From contig NC_092320.1 in assembly GCF_036785885.1 (NCBI RefSeq), positions 21,267,557 to 21,331,556 on the forward strand: a stretch of DNA of 64,000 bases, given 5' to 3'. Made by a program: the position numbers and the translations under genes. Position 1 is the first letter of the stretch, and every line of letters starts with the position of its first letter. This stretch comes from Coffea arabica (taxonomy: Eukaryota > Streptophyta > Magnoliopsida > Gentianales > Rubiaceae). Below the pieces are notes generated by a model. It was not told the origin of the DNA, ran no database searches, and was given only the letters and a program-made list of their open reading frames with translations. This document shows, piece after piece, positions 12,729-26,400 of this stretch.

Positions 12729-13986
12729 CAAGTGTGGCTGTAGCTAATCAACCAAAGGATTTTTGTAGCCTCTAGTACATTTTTTTTTTGTGAGTATGGT
12801 TATAATATTCTTTAGGTATTTTCTTAAGAAAAACTACGACAGGTGATACATCCATCAGAATTACCCTGTTACACTTTAATTGGAGAAAATTGTAATGGTA
12901 CTTATGGTAATTACCAGCATAATGATCATTCATCTTAAGCTTTATTAACGTGATTAGTTGTTCTGTTAGAGTTTGTGTTCCATAAAGAGCTGTTTATATA
13001 CTTGTATAACAAAATTCCTTCGCTTCTAATGCATTTACAATCATCGTAGAGTCAACTTTTAGTGTAGGGAAAGTTCTTGAGTGTTCAAACCCTGACAGCA
13101 TATTATGATGATGATGGTGCTTCTAAGTGTGGCAACATGGTACAGTGAAGCAATAAATTGTAAACGCCAAGGAACTTCACTTGAAGCTTCTTTTTTATTT
13201 TATAGGACTGAAAAATTCTCTGATACTTTGGGAATTCTGCTCCAGGGCAAATTGACAAATAGTAGATGTTGATTTCTATTTGATTATATTCGCGATGAAA
13301 TTACTCTTTTGCTAAATGCGACAGTAAATCATGTTTTCAGTTTTGTTGGCCCATTCATTGTGCTGCAGGAGTGTTTTGTATGCTTGTGTGTATAAAGAAT
13401 TACGTTTTTCTATAGATGACCAAAAGGAGTGATCTTTTTCCATGCAAGCTCCTGATACCAACTATTGAATCTGCCACTTGAATACATGAAAAACACCCTT
13501 TTATCAGCATGCAAAACCTCGATTTACATTTCCTCATGGCTTTGTTGTTCACTTCTCTTCCAATAATTCATAAGCATTGTGCTAGGTTTGTTTGGCTACT
13601 GCTCCATGCTGTCTTCTAAATATTATGCCAGTTCTGTTAAAGAGTTTTCTGCTTCACGCTGTCTCAGTGCCATGGCTGTCAAAACTAATCCTTTATGATT
13701 TAATCAAATCTTGAATGACTATGGGAAGTTGGTCTGGTGTTTTTACTTGAATTGTTTTGATGTGCTCCCCTCTCTTCATGGTGATTTTGCGTTATAGAAG
13801 TTATAAGACCATTTCGCCCCTACATTCGGGTAAAATATCGGTGGTTTAACCAAATTAAGCTGCTTACAAGCCTGATTAAGATGCTTTATGCCTTGAGCTT
13901 CGTTCACCCTTGAGGTTTTTGCAGATTGGAAAGGTTATTCACATTACATTTTTTGTCATTTGCATTCTCGCCATTTGTTTTATCAT

Positions 13987-14062
13987 ATAATTTAATAAAT
14001 GAAAACTGTATGATTAAAATGAACATAATTTGATAAATGAAAATTATATGATTAAAATGATA
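13987..14062. repeat. 38-bp tandem duplication
   Basis: Two adjacent copies of ATAATTTRATAAATGAAAA followed by TATGATTAAAATGA lie at 13987-14024 and 14025-14062, differing at a few bases. No function is apparent. Confidence 0.8.
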
Positions 14063-15524
14063 GTAAAAGTGTGATTGACAAAAATGAGAGTACAAATAAT
14101 ATTTCCCTTTATAGATTTATAATCTTGTAGCTGTGAATGAATTCATGGGGTTCCAACTGCTTGAAACAAAATTCTTAAAGCCCAAAGGGGTCATTTTCAA
14201 TTGGGAGCATATTCTCTAGGGATGTGCTCTTTCAAAAGCTTATCATCAACATGGCCACCATTTGTGAGAGTGTAGTCGCACCCCACAACACAGTCAGAGG
14301 GAAAAGCCCATTATTCCCCAGCTGTTTATGATGTTAACCGTTCTCTAGCTTGAACTTGGTGCAGGAGACCCAAAAGACAAAAATTAGACTAAGATTCCTT
14401 CTTTAATCAATTATACAAATGTCTTCTGAATCATGGGGAAAGTAGCAAGTAACAGATGAAATGTAGTAATCTTGACTGCAGCTGCAGATTAGAGCTTTAA
14501 AACCTTGCACATGAAATTAAATCTAGAAGGTGTGCACTAGTGTATTCCTTTGGTCTAAAGGTGAGCTTTTCCCTCCTAACTCCCTTTGGTTAGTTGGGTC
14601 CTCCCCTAGTGCAAGTATATGTAAGAGTAGTGTAAATATTGTCCATTGACAAAGAAAAAAAAACAAAAAAAAGAGAGCATGTGGCGGCATTTTTCTTTCT
14701 TTTTATTTTTAAATGGAAGGTTTTGAGTTCAGAATCTCCTACTTACAGTCTTTCTCACCGTACTACCAAATCCTACCCTCCCCCATGCGGCCGCGGTAGA
14801 AAAGTCACAAGGCAGCAACATAATCAGCTAAGCAAAAGCAGTAAAGCAGCAACGACCGCTGACTTTCTGATAGCCATCAGCAAAATTGTGTTGATAATGT
14901 AAACTTCAAAGAGACATTAATGTACAACTAGTGGGTGGGATACACACTATATGTGTGCATATTTTAGAAAAATAAAAATAAAAAAATTTAAAAACAAAAA
15001 ATTAGTTAGAGAGATTTTTGGCAGGAGATGCAATGTTCATTAGCGAGCGCATTAGTTAATTGGGGAGTGTAGTGATAGTTATGTAGGAGTGGAAGGTTTT
15101 CTAGATAAAATGTGGATAGATAATGGTAAATATTGAAAGGGTAAATGTTAACACTTTTTTGTTAACATCAAACCTTTACTCACGCTCTATTATATAGTAA
15201 GATTTTACTTATTAACATATGTTTCAAAGTGTTTTGAAGTAAAGTAGCATATAAAAATTTGTTGATATTACCCTTGACTCATGAAGTCAGCAATTGCCTT
15301 TTGGGTAAACCTGTAGAATTACCTTAGATTCTGAGAGTGTGTGTTTATTATTTACTGGTGAAAAGACCCTTAAACTCATGATTGTTTGGGCAATAAACGA
15401 CTTAATGGAGTTGGGACTCCATCCAAAATTGTCTCATAGCAGACATGTTCATGAAATTGGATGGATGTCATTGATTATAAGACACCACTTTCAATTAGTG
15501 ACAATTTATTATATTTTTATACGT

Positions 15525-15547
15525 TATATATATATATATATATATAT
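15525..15547. repeat. (TA)n microsatellite
   Basis: An uninterrupted TA run of about 23 bp. It creates a spurious Ile-Tyr repeat in open frames on both strands. Confidence 0.9.
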
Positions 15548-18082
15548 TGCATCTATATATTGTGTCAGTATTTACATTTATTTCTATTTTTATGTTCATG
15601 TCAGCTGAATATGACAAATACAGAAGTCCAAATTCTCAGTCACCGCCGACTTGAATGCATAAACTATAAAAAAGGAAATCAAAACAGCCTGATTTAATCC
15701 ATGATCCTACACTAGGAGCTTCGGTAGCAGAGCCTTATTCATATGTAAAGTATGACAACCTTCAAACGTCAATTTTGAAGTTTAGAGTACCTTATTTTGC
15801 TTTCTGATTACAATAGAAAGAGTAGGATAATAGAACCAAGGAACACCGAAGGAAGAAGACATGGTGTCACCTCCTTGATGACGGACACTTATCCTGATTA
15901 TTAGTTTATCAGCAGCCCATGTACGTGATCTATTTCTTGTCTTCAAAATGTGTTGTTGTCTACAAATTCACTTGCAGACAAAATATGAAAATGGTTAGGT
16001 TTTCTCAAACCACACTTTTTACTTTATTGGTTAACTCTTAACGTATGGATTACGTATTCAATGAAAATTTATGTTATCTATGGTGCCTATCCTTTTGTGG
16101 AAAAACTAGCATGGGGCACGTCATGTTATGGAGCTTTGAAAAAAGAGCAATGACGTTCAGATATTGCAGGGGAAGATTGAATTAGGCGGTAAGGTTGGAA
16201 GGCTTGACCTTCCACTTGAATAAAAAGTAAAACGATGTTTAGATATCTTTCTCTAAACTTTTCGTGTATCTTTGCTTTACATACTTAAGTGAAAAAACAA
16301 GCAAAAGGCATGCATGAAATAGAAGAGGGCATGTAAATAACGTTATTCCTAAATAATTGACTTCTTTGTAAAATTAGAGGAAAAAAATATATGGTTCGAT
16401 AAATTAGATTAGTTTCAAGTCTTCAGTGATCCAGGTGATTTTTATTTAGTTAAACGAAAGGAATAGGATATTGTTATGGTGCCCATTACAGAAAAATTCA
16501 AAGTTAACTAAATAGAAAGAGCAGAATAACTGCCAACTAAAACATGCATGTTAGTAGACGATATTTAAGAATCATTGTAAGCTCTCTAGTGCACTGATGA
16601 CAAGCTTTGGCTTTAAAGGGGATGAGTTTGCTCTCCTCCCAAACTTTTATCTACCAAGAAAGAATGGATCAACCCCAAAAAAAAAATTTCAAGGAATGAG
16701 TGCACAGTGCAAATGATTGATTAGAGATGGAGCCTTGTAGATTGAATATATAATTTGATTTCATAAAAAGTGGTAGTAAAGTGTAGATACAGCTTGATGA
16801 GGAAGAGACCAATAATGCAGTTTGTTTCCCCACTTATTAAAAAAATTTGCTACATATTAAAAGAACATTTTAAGAACTAAATTCGGGCATAATATAATTA
16901 TTCTTTTTGAGAAACATTTGAAATAACAGTATAGCACTTTTTATAGTATGACGTACTAGAAATAAAAAAAATATTGAAGGGATTAAAAAATTTTGAAAAA
17001 CATGTTTATGAATTACAATTCAATGAATTTTTTTTTTTTTTTTTGCAAATAATACAACATGTTAATTGAAGAGTGTCTGGGATAATCACGGCTAAATAGC
17101 TGTCCTTCACTAGCATTCTTTGCAAACTCTGGGGCAAAAAAGAGAAAGAAAAAGTAGAGATGACGGAAGCATGATATAATTAGAATTTCACCTCTTAGGG
17201 AATCCAAGTACTTAACCTTAGACCTTGCCCTTTTTGGTGAAAACATAACCTTAGAATATAAGGTTCTATCTTAGTGATTAGTGTTTTGCATTGGATACGT
17301 TGTTTACCAATATTAATTAAAGGGGACGAATATGTTTTTCTCTTCTCTAGTGGGACATTGTTGAATTGACTGTCCTGTACATAAAGCAAATAAGGAATAA
17401 AAGAGGAGTAAGCTTTTTTTTTTTTTTTTTTTTATACACTATCAATGTATAATTTTTTTTTACGCTAACAGATTTATATCATACCATATAATATGAATTC
17501 AAATTTAAAATTCAATTCATGTATATGTGACATACATTCATAACTACTAGTATAACAAAAAAAATCACTACGCTGTTAGTACATATATAAAATAGTTATA
17601 TCGTAGCTCTTCTTTTCTTACAATTTCCTATATGAAATTAATTATTTGGCAACTTTCCTTTTCATGGATTCGAGATATTCTTAGTTTCTTACCATAGTTT
17701 GAGCATTAGTTTCATAGTTGGATGATTATGGCCTAAGTTTGGATGATAGAATTTCTTTTTTTGGTTTTTTTTTTTTTGGTTATAAGATTACAATTAACCA
17801 CATAAATCCATACAGCTCAACCTTTGAAAAACACTACTCCTACAGTCTAACCCTCACTTGATGGGATGAATTTCAACACATACAATAAGATTACAATTTA
17901 GAGATACTATTATTACAAAGTGGATATAATTTTACGTCTTCATACACTTTTCTTTTTAACAAATTCAATGATCTATTGTACAGAGAGCATTATTATTCCT
18001 ATATCAAATGGTTTCGGCAAGAAATAAGATACAAAAACAACTTTGAGACCTTAAAAATTAGAGGCCTAAAATCCAAGGTGGG

Positions 18083-18143
18083 TTGGAAAATGTATTTATG
18101 ATGCAAACGATTTTGGATAATTTCACTATCCAAACAAACCCAG
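18083..18143. mobile_element. Half copy of the MITE found in HisRS intron 5
   Basis: The stretch from GGAAAATGTATTTATGATGC to CTATCCAAACAAACCC matches the right half of the element at 6496-6647, including the CCAAACA terminal motif. The left half is not recognisable, so this is a truncated relic. Confidence 0.45.
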
Positions 18144-18660
18144 TGTTTTTTTTTTTTTTATTTTTAGTTGTAAATTGCTTCCTTTGGCCACCATTATGGC
18201 CAAAAAGTTACCATATGTCATTTGTTGCTTTAGTGATTCATAAGGAAGTGCTATCCTGAAAACTGACTTGTCATCTTCAAAGTTCAAACGCCATTTTGGC
18301 CTTTAAAATGGCTTTTCCTCACTTTTTAACCGGCCGTTCCAAAGAAAGCAAAATGCCAAGACTAAAAGTACAATCCCAATAAATAGGCATAAAAGAGAAA
18401 GTTGGATGGTACAAACCACATCCTCATGTGGCTACAAAGTTTTGTGGGCTAGAATAAAGTGTTTCCACTTTCTTTGTTTCTCTTTTTTTACATCTTTTCT
18501 CTATTTTTTTTTTCAATGCAGTTGTTCACTTTTTATGAATATATATACATGATAGTTTCCAAAACCTAACTTCTCTAGTAGGCATATTATAAATTAGGTA
18601 ACCATAAGGTTCTTGATTTAGCTCTCAAATATTTATATTTATTTTTTCTAGTCTTCCTCA

Positions 18661-18890
18661 CTAAGATTTAGAGTCTTCTTTAAATTGAAAAAGTTAAAAA
18701 AAAAAAAAATTTTTTTGATAACCAACATTATTGTTAAGAAAAATAGGAATGTAATAGACACTATAAACTTTGAAGGTTATGCTATGATTTAGAATTTTCT
18801 TCGAATCGAAAAAAGAAAAAAAAAAGAATTTATACCTCACATTAATGTTAAGGAATATGATACGTGTCTAACTTTGAAACTTACAAACTT
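18661..18890. repeat. Degenerate ~125-bp tandem duplication
   Basis: The order ATTTAGAGTCTTCTTTAAATTG, A-run, ACATTATTGTTAAG, ACACTATAAACTTTGAAGG in the first half recurs in the second half as ATTTAGAATTTTCTTCGAATCG, A-run, ACATTAATGTTAAGG, GTGTCTAACTTTGAAAC. The copies have diverged noticeably, so the duplication is old. Confidence 0.6.
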
Positions 18891-19299
18891 TTAGCCACTA
18901 ATTTTCTCAAATCTATTATTGTTATCCTACCTTCTTATCCATATATTATAGGTACTTTTACCTCTGATTTTTAGACACTTTTTTCGATTATTTAAAATCT
19001 AAAACAATACAAATAACGATGGAAGGTTTTATAAATATTTCGTCATACTACTAGAGTCCTAATGCTAAATATGTGGAGTAAATGATATTATTATTAACGG
19101 AGTATTTTAAATGGATGCTTTAGAAAAATGTAAAATCTATATGGTATTCAAGGACATCCAAATCATTATAATGATGGACAGAAAGTACAACAATTCATCA
19201 GTCGTCCCCTGTTCATGTAAAAGTAAATATTCCACTCTGGTTGATTAATTATAAGGATGGTCCCTACTACTAATTCAAATAAAAATATTTGTTCCAAAC

Positions 19300-19385
19300 C
19301 ACTGGGCTTTGGGTCAAACTCAGTGGCTGCCAAAAAGGGATTTAAATCCCTCTTTGACCTGTAGATCAGGGGTTTAAATCCCATA
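19300..19385 (+). mobile_element. Possible tRNA-derived SINE relic
   Basis: A CTCAGTGGCTGCC stretch resembling a degraded box A is followed about 45 bp later by GATCAGGGGTTTAAATCCC, which resembles a box B core. The spacing suits a tRNA-like SINE head. Target duplications and a defined tail were not found, so this remains a weak call. Confidence 0.25.
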
Positions 19386-20373
19386 AGCAGTTAAAAAAAT
19401 TTAAAAGTAGTGTCAGAGCACTTCGTTGGTCCAGTGTTAACCCTTTACACAGCCTATTTAGATTTCCTCTCATTTTACAATAAAATAGATTAGATTATAC
19501 AAATAGTATCGTTACCAGCAAAAAAAGAAAAAGATAAAAATATTTGTTCCACTAGAAGTACCTAAACTTTGTGGTGTTATCAGTTATTTTCACAAAGAAT
19601 AATTTAATCAAGGTGGCAAAGGATACGAAATGTGTATTTGTTGGATGAATAAATGGTATTATAATTTGAGTAAATTTTATATACACTGATAATAGATACA
19701 CTATTATCATTAAATTCATGACATATATAAAAATTAAATTTTATATAATTATTATTATTCATCGAACGCTACACTAATAGTGTGTACGCTCTCAGGATTA
19801 ATCCTTATAATTTTAGGATTTGCCTTGTAGCAGGGACCCAATTACGGAGACCTTTGTGTCAAATGACTCGAATCCTCTCTTGGCGGGCGGCGCAGGAAAA
19901 GGGGAATGTCTCCATGTAATTGGTGAATTGTTTGTAATTTAAGAAGATTGCCCATAATTTCTTTTAATTTCATAGTGCTCCCATTTTTCGTGCAAAGTGG
20001 TCCTCTATTCTGCAAGATTCTATGTACTACTACCTTATCTTTTTTGTTGTGATTCTTTCAAATAAATTGATATTGCAATCAGGAGAGATCTTTGTGTTTA
20101 TCAAATTAGGACCAATATTAATTAGTATGACAAACTTGTCTTAATAATTTTAGTTGTCATGAACAATAATTTGTTATTATGTCTTTATAATTTCGTATAT
20201 TGATGTTAAGAAGTCACAAAATGTAGGGGAGGTCTTGTTCTAGTAGTTAAGATTGAAACTATAAAATACGGAGATTTTTGGATTCTAATTTTCTTGCCCC
20301 TATCTGTTTCTTAAATTTCATCATTTCCCTGTAAGAAATTTTTTTTTTTTAAAAGGACTACAAATATCATCAT

Positions 20374-20914
20374 TAGGGGTATGCATCGAATTCGAATTTA
20401 GTAATTCAGAAGTTTGAATTCGAAATTTTTTGAAATTTTGGCATAAGAATTACCGGCCGATTTTGATTTCGATTTACCAGTTCCGATTTTGATTTTGATT
20501 CTGAATTCACCGAATTCGGAAACCTTTTTCCCTTTTTTTTCTTTTTTATTAGATGTATTGTTATATAATATAAATTTTATATTGCATATATTATAAAAAT
20601 ATTATTATATATAAATATATTATACAAAATATTATTATATATAATATATATTAATATACATATTGTAAAATGAAATTAAAATAAAAAATATTATTATATA
20701 TATAAATAAGTATTAATATATATATTATAAAACGAAATTGAAATCGGAAATTTCGATTTCAAAAACTCCATTACCGAATTCAAACCAAATTCGCATAATT
20801 CGAAATCGAAAATTTCGATTTCAGTGCCGAATTCCTAATTACCAATTTCCAAAATTCCGAATTTAATTCGAATTCGGTCGATAAATCGAAATTTTTTGAT
20901 TTTACACACCCCTA
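20374..20914. mobile_element. hAT-type MITE with perfect 8-bp target duplication
   Basis: The element starts TAGGGGTATGCA and ends, in reverse complement, TAGGGGTGTGTA. The 8-mer ATCATCAT lies directly outside both ends (20366-20373 and 20915-20922). An 8-bp duplication and TAGGGGTG-type ends are diagnostic of the hAT superfamily. The 541-bp body has no coding capacity. Both arms are packed with GAATTC, TTCGAA and TTTCGAAATT-like palindromic words, and the centre is almost pure AT (ATATATTATAAAATATTATTAT-like). Confidence 0.88.
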
Positions 20915-20922
20915 ATCATCAT

Positions 20923-23467
20923 ATTCCCACGACACATGATAATTGAACAATAGAGCAAAACTATATAAATTAATTTGAAGATAATTGAAATACAATTGCA
21001 TAGAATTTTCTCATTACCAAGCTAGCTGTTTAATGGTGGACGGAAATATTAGATAGAAACATCAGTTAATAATAAGCAACGAACTAATATCAACAAAATA
21101 ATTAGAACAAATGGCTAACATTTAAAGTCATTTTTTCTTCATTTCTTAATGGGTTTTAATTGTTTCACATAATCTTCATCACTCTATTTTATTTGACTCA
21201 TAAAGAACAATAAATTGTTGCATATAATAATAAAAGTTAAAATCTAACTTCAACAAATCATTGCAAAGAAAAAATATTCTAGACATAATCATGTTGTCAG
21301 TCTTTCTTTGCCATACTTATATCTAGTATTTTTTTTTTAAAAAGGGAAACTTATTTGAGCACTTCTAATGATATATACTATCTTCTGGTGATCATAATTT
21401 CTTGTTTTAAGATTCTCCTCATTTTCCCCTCATTACTTTAAAATCTCAAATTTAAATTGCAAAAGCAAAATTTAGTGGTTTGAGCCTCACTAGTGAAATC
21501 TGCTTAACTCTATGACAATTTAAGAAAGATCTAACACCAAAAGATGAACTATCAAAAAGGAAAAAAAAAAAGGGTTTTTGAGAATCTTACTGTTCAAGGT
21601 TGAATTATTAAAAAATGTTCAAGAAAGTATGAACTAGCTTGGATTGCCTTTTTACTAAACCAATATAATCACAACCACTGGATTATAAATTGTAAAATTA
21701 TCTTGACCTAATTTCCGGATGCTCTGTCTTCTTCTTAATTAAACAAAATCAGAAAGGAGCAATTTTGAATCATTACCAAAACAGTTGCTATCATCTTTCT
21801 GCATGATTACCCTCATAATGGATCCTGCTTGTTAAATAGCAAGTAGGAATTGCTATCATAACTATAGATTTGCTGGTCCTATATTCACAAACCAGAAGAG
21901 TTGCAATGAATTAATGCAAACCTCATGAGATTTCATTGACTTCATTTCACTCCTTTTTCATTGCTTTGGACGCCAATATCAATTGTACCTTTCACTTCTT
22001 TTTCCCTTTGGGCCTTTTGTTGAGAAATTTATTTTCATTCTGTACCTACCTGTCAAATCCTTTTCTCAATTTCATGCTTTGCATCAACGAATATACATAA
22101 TAAATTTCACCATTTTAACTTGATTTACGCATATTGATGCACATAATGAAAATGTCACGCAGGCTAAGAAAATCTCATGCAAAAATAAAAAGAAACACAC
22201 TCAAATAAAATATACTAAGCGTGCGTTTGATAAACCTGAAATCTGAATTCGTTAAGTTACTAAGTTATTAAGTATCAAATATGATACATTTGAATCTATA
22301 TTATATTAAGTGATAAGTAAATAACTTATCACTTATCACTTATTTTTTTTGGGGTAATGTTAAGTTTTGACTAAAAAATTTAGTGACACTTAATTAATTC
22401 AAATATTCTACGTGCCGAACATATTAAAATCCGTATCTATTAAATTTATATCTTGAATTGAGTTATCAAAGAAACCATAATATGCAGGTTCAAGATCGTA
22501 GTCATACATGTTTCACCCATCTTATAATATTATAATAGAAGATAAAATGACCAAGCACTTTCCTAGGACTTGATTCGTCCTCAAACTAGGTACTTTTTTC
22601 AAACAAAATATCTGTTCAGGACCAAATTGCAACACAAAATCTTCAGGGAGGAATCCGAAATGGTGTTTCCACACAGGCCCCAACTATAAATTAGCCAAAC
22701 TTATGAAAGTGAAGCAAACAAGATATATATAATAAAATGATGGCTTTGAAAAGTGGAAAAAGGCTTTAGATGAAAATGACGCATGGACTAGCTTTGGCTT
22801 TGGAATGACCTGAACGGCTGAGCATCGCCTCCCTCACCCTCCACCTCAGTATAAGGGAGGGACCTCAATATTTAATGCTTTTTCCACTCTGTAGCACGAA
22901 AAATATAAAATATAATCCTGGTCCGTTGAATTTTGTGCAAAAACAGAGCCCCTTGGAGAGAAAATTCTAGATGAAATTTAGTGCACTGACCCGTTCATTA
23001 AACAACCCTCAAGTCAAAAAGATCCAATCTTTATCACATCTACCTCCAATTTTAGAGCTTTCTTGGATTTTCAACTCAAATAATTTCTGGGTTTTGCTCA
23101 GTTGACCAATAGTTCAGGTTTTGTTGAAGCTTCCAGGAAAGAGGGTTTATGAGGTTTTGCACTTTTTTTAGTATTTTTAAAGGCTAACTTAACAAAGTTT
23201 GATTTGTATTTGAACTCTGCCTCAAGTTCATGTTCTGTTCTGTTCTGTCTCGATTCAAAGTTTGATTATACATTTTTTGGTTGAAAACTTGTAGTTTTGT
23301 GAATCTGGAGGGGCCATGGTGGTGGTTTTCTTGGTTATATAAGTCGGTTGTTGAGACTTCTGGTGCTAATTATAGTTACAAGTTGTGCTAGAAAGTTGTT
23401 TGCTTTTTGGTGTTCAAAGTGTGGAATATGAAGGGGTGTTTTTGAACTGGGAGCATGGTGGTTATGT
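20923..23467. other. AT-rich spacer and upstream region of the TGA gene
   Basis: No gene is supported. At about 22225-22340 is a MITE-like end (GCGTGCGTTTGATAAACCTG and a TTAAGTGATAAGT run). From about 22800 the base composition rises and this is likely promoter and 5' leader. TATA-like words occur at 22905-22916 (AATATAAAATAT) and 23335-23341 (TTATATA). A TGACG word lies at 22777-22781. Short upstream ORFs precede the TGA start (see 23316-23475). The transcription start cannot be fixed by eye. Confidence 0.55.
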
Positions 23468-23475
23468 ATGGGTAG
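23316..23475 (+). promoter_or_regulatory. Cluster of upstream ORFs in the TGA 5' leader
   Basis: If transcription starts upstream of 23300, three short upstream ORFs precede the main ATG (23468): an 8-codon frame at 23316-23342, a 5-codon frame at 23428-23445, and a 6-codon frame at 23455-23475 (MVVMYG) that overlaps the main start in another frame. Overlapping upstream ORFs commonly lower initiation at the main start. That this happens here is inference; leader extent is unproven. Confidence 0.45.
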
Positions 23476-26400
23476 CACAACAGTGAAAGTTGGTGCAGAG
23501 CATAATAGAAGTGTTGCTTCTGGGATGCCAAGCTTCATTTCTCCAACACCAGTTTCCAATCAAATGTAATTTTGAACTCATTTTCTTTCTGTAAAAACTT
23601 TTATGTGCTTAACCGTTAATTATTTCGTGTAATTCGTTACTCACACGGTAACTCTTAAATGGTTTTTGCAGCATGATCGAATTGAGTTTTGCAGATGGCT
23701 ATAAGTTAGTTTCATTTTTTACTCGTCCTGTTGTAGTTATGTCAAGTAGCTAGTTTTTGAGTTCATTAAGTCTCCATACCATGTCTTAAATGTTCACCGA
23801 GTGCTACTGATCCGAGGTTGACTGCTGTATGGAGGTACAACATCTCAAATCGTTTGCAGTCTAAGAAAAGGAAGATTTGAAGATTTATGAATTCCATGCG
23901 CCATTTTGAAGTCTTAGGAGAAGAGGAAAGAAAAAAGGAAGATTTGGACATTTTACTATTTCCTTGTGGCATTTTGAATTCATACGTTTGCATTTGTCGA
24001 AATATGTGTTACATTTGATAACTTCTACTGGCGTCGTGCAATTTTTGCTATGTATGTCACATTATAGGGCATAGATGGAAGGAATTGTAACTTGATCAGT
24101 TGAAATTTTAGGTGTTATTCTGCATTGGGAGTTTGTTCAACAAGGACTTAATAATGTTTATATGCAGAATTTGTAGAGTTGTAGGTTTTTATCATTTAAT
24201 TGTTTGAAGGTATAAACAATTATAATATTACATCTGTTTCAGATCTTATAAAGAATGTCAAATTAATTGATTATCTACATCATTTTAAGCCATCTATCTT
24301 AAAAAAATGGGAACGTGAAAAATGAATAATGATGATTACAAACATCTAACTGTAATATGTTGTGTTTGGCATTGGTTTTGAGTATTAAAGCTTGGATGGG
24401 GTTATGTGTTGTTGAAGCTCATTTTATACCTATGATAAGATAATGTCATGCTTTTGATGTTTCTTATGTAATTACATGTTACCAAATAATTTAAGCCCAA
24501 TGCGAGGAATAGTGATGTCGATTTTTGTTTGTAGTACTTACAACCTGGGGATTATTACAATATACATAAAGGGTGAGCTGAAAGGTTTGTAATTCTGGAT
24601 TTCAGGGCCACAGAAGGGAATGCTACTCATTCTTCTCGAATTACAGACTTTGGAGTCCTGGAACAGTATCTAGGTTTCCGCATCGGGGATGGTGCAAATG
24701 TCAACCGTAGTATGTATACAATGAGCATTTTCTCCAATGTTTTTCTCACAATCAATCTCTTTTGATTTGTTGTAAGTTTTACAGAATAAGCAGTTACAAC
24801 TTTTTTTCTGAACCCATTCATCAGGAGATTGACTACATGCTGGCATAACACTCTTGACTGTCACTGCTATCCTAATATGTTTTTACTCTTCTAATTCCTT
24901 AACATTTACACTAGTAGGCTTCCGGTTTACTTCTTCTGGTTTCCATTAAGAAGTTGCAAAGTAGAGAATTATGGGGCTGGCAGAGATCATTAAAGACTAC
25001 TAAAGCACATAGAAGTTTATAATGTCAAACATTTTTCATGAATCAAAAAATGCAAAAGAAGATTTAAATCCAAATGCACCTGAAGTGGAACCAGGAAAAT
25101 AGGATTGAGTTTAACAACAGCTGAATTCAACCTTATAAGGCATTCTTTGTTTGTAATAGAGTTTCCCAGAATCTCCAGGTGCCACGAGTAGTCTGTGTTG
25201 CTTGATTCCCTTTCAAATCTTAATTTAGTTTGGATGTTATAAAAGATATTGAGCTAGAGGTACTGGAGCTTAGATAAAGACAGTGGGCTAGCATGGCAAT
25301 TTGTGGGTATGCCAGTTTAGTTTGTCTTTGCTGAATATTGGAATCCTGGTGTGCAAGAAACTAGTTTTCATCTGAAAGTTAGGGTTTGCAATTCCACATA
25401 TTATATTAATGAGAATCCGTGGATGATGATGTTAGATTTTAAGCATGACCTTATGCCTTGACATGAATAAGCATAATCTGATGAGAATTTCTTGGAATGC
25501 ATCAAAATTTCATAATCTTTTATTGCTTAGACTAATTAGAATATCTTATTTAATTGAAAATTTTACTGCAGCCTTTTAAGTCCATGAAATTTGATGGATA
25601 GAAAAGATCAAATTTGAGCTCCAATCTTGCGTTTGACTCAGTGGGCCTGTACTTCATGGTGATAGCATGTTTGATTAATTTAATCGTAGAACTATAAAAA
25701 TTGTTCCTTTTCTGTTTAAAAACAGTTTTCTTTTTTTTTTTTTTCCCTTCTCAGTCCATGGGGTCTTGTACTCTTGTGTTTAACTGTTTAGGTTTTCAAT
25801 ATATTTAGCTGAATATTTTATGTTGGTGTAGGTCCAGCATTCAATCTAGGTGTAACTAATGCAGCAGCAGGTACTGATCTCCAATCTGGCAAGGTACTTA
25901 CAACCTCATTGTAAAGACGTGTGTATTTTTGTTTTTAATGTTGAAAGTGTTGCTTTTTCCTAAGGTTATGAAATTGATTTGTAGTACATGTTTTGATGAT
26001 ATATATTGCTTCACTTGATCGTTCAGTCTGCCAATTCAAATTTGCCTTCTGCTATCTCGATGCCTCAAACAACACAATTACAAAAGGGGTCACAACCAAA
26101 TGTACTTTCTGTACCTGTTGCTCATCATGAGAACTGGGGGGAGTCTAACATGGCAGATTCCAGCTCCCGCACTGATACTTCAACAGATCCAGATGGAGAA
26201 GATAAAAATCAGCGGGTAATGTGCTTTAACAACCTTTAAACAGTTTGCTTGTAGGTTGGTTTTTTCCTGCCTCTTGACCTTTCTGCTCTATTACTTACAC
26301 TGTAGGTTAAGAAGCTTTTCAAACATTTACTCCTGGAAACATTTTGCATGCACGCATATATATATATATCATGTGGTCGTCTATATATTTACATGTGGGG

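Larger units (their letters stand above)
12729..20373. other. Gene-free interval downstream of the HisRS gene
   Basis: About 7.6 kb without a supportable gene. The first several hundred bases are the presumed HisRS 3' UTR, with AATAAA-like signals such as near 13150. The rest is AT-rich and holds a 38-bp tandem duplication (13987-14062), a (TA)n microsatellite (15525-15547), long T and A runs, a degenerate ~125-bp duplication (18661-18890), a possible SINE relic (19300-19385), a half MITE (18083-18143) and two AT-rich repeat relics (about 17430-17590 and 19665-19795). The open stretches here are short and lack conserved sequence. Confidence 0.7.

Noticed and set aside
14639-14902. Basic 87-residue ORF
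   Set aside because: No conserved motif; low-complexity Lys and Ser content from A-rich sequence.
15461-15697. Tyr/Ile-repeat ORF
   Set aside because: Produced by the (TA)n microsatellite; the same applies to 29626-29823.
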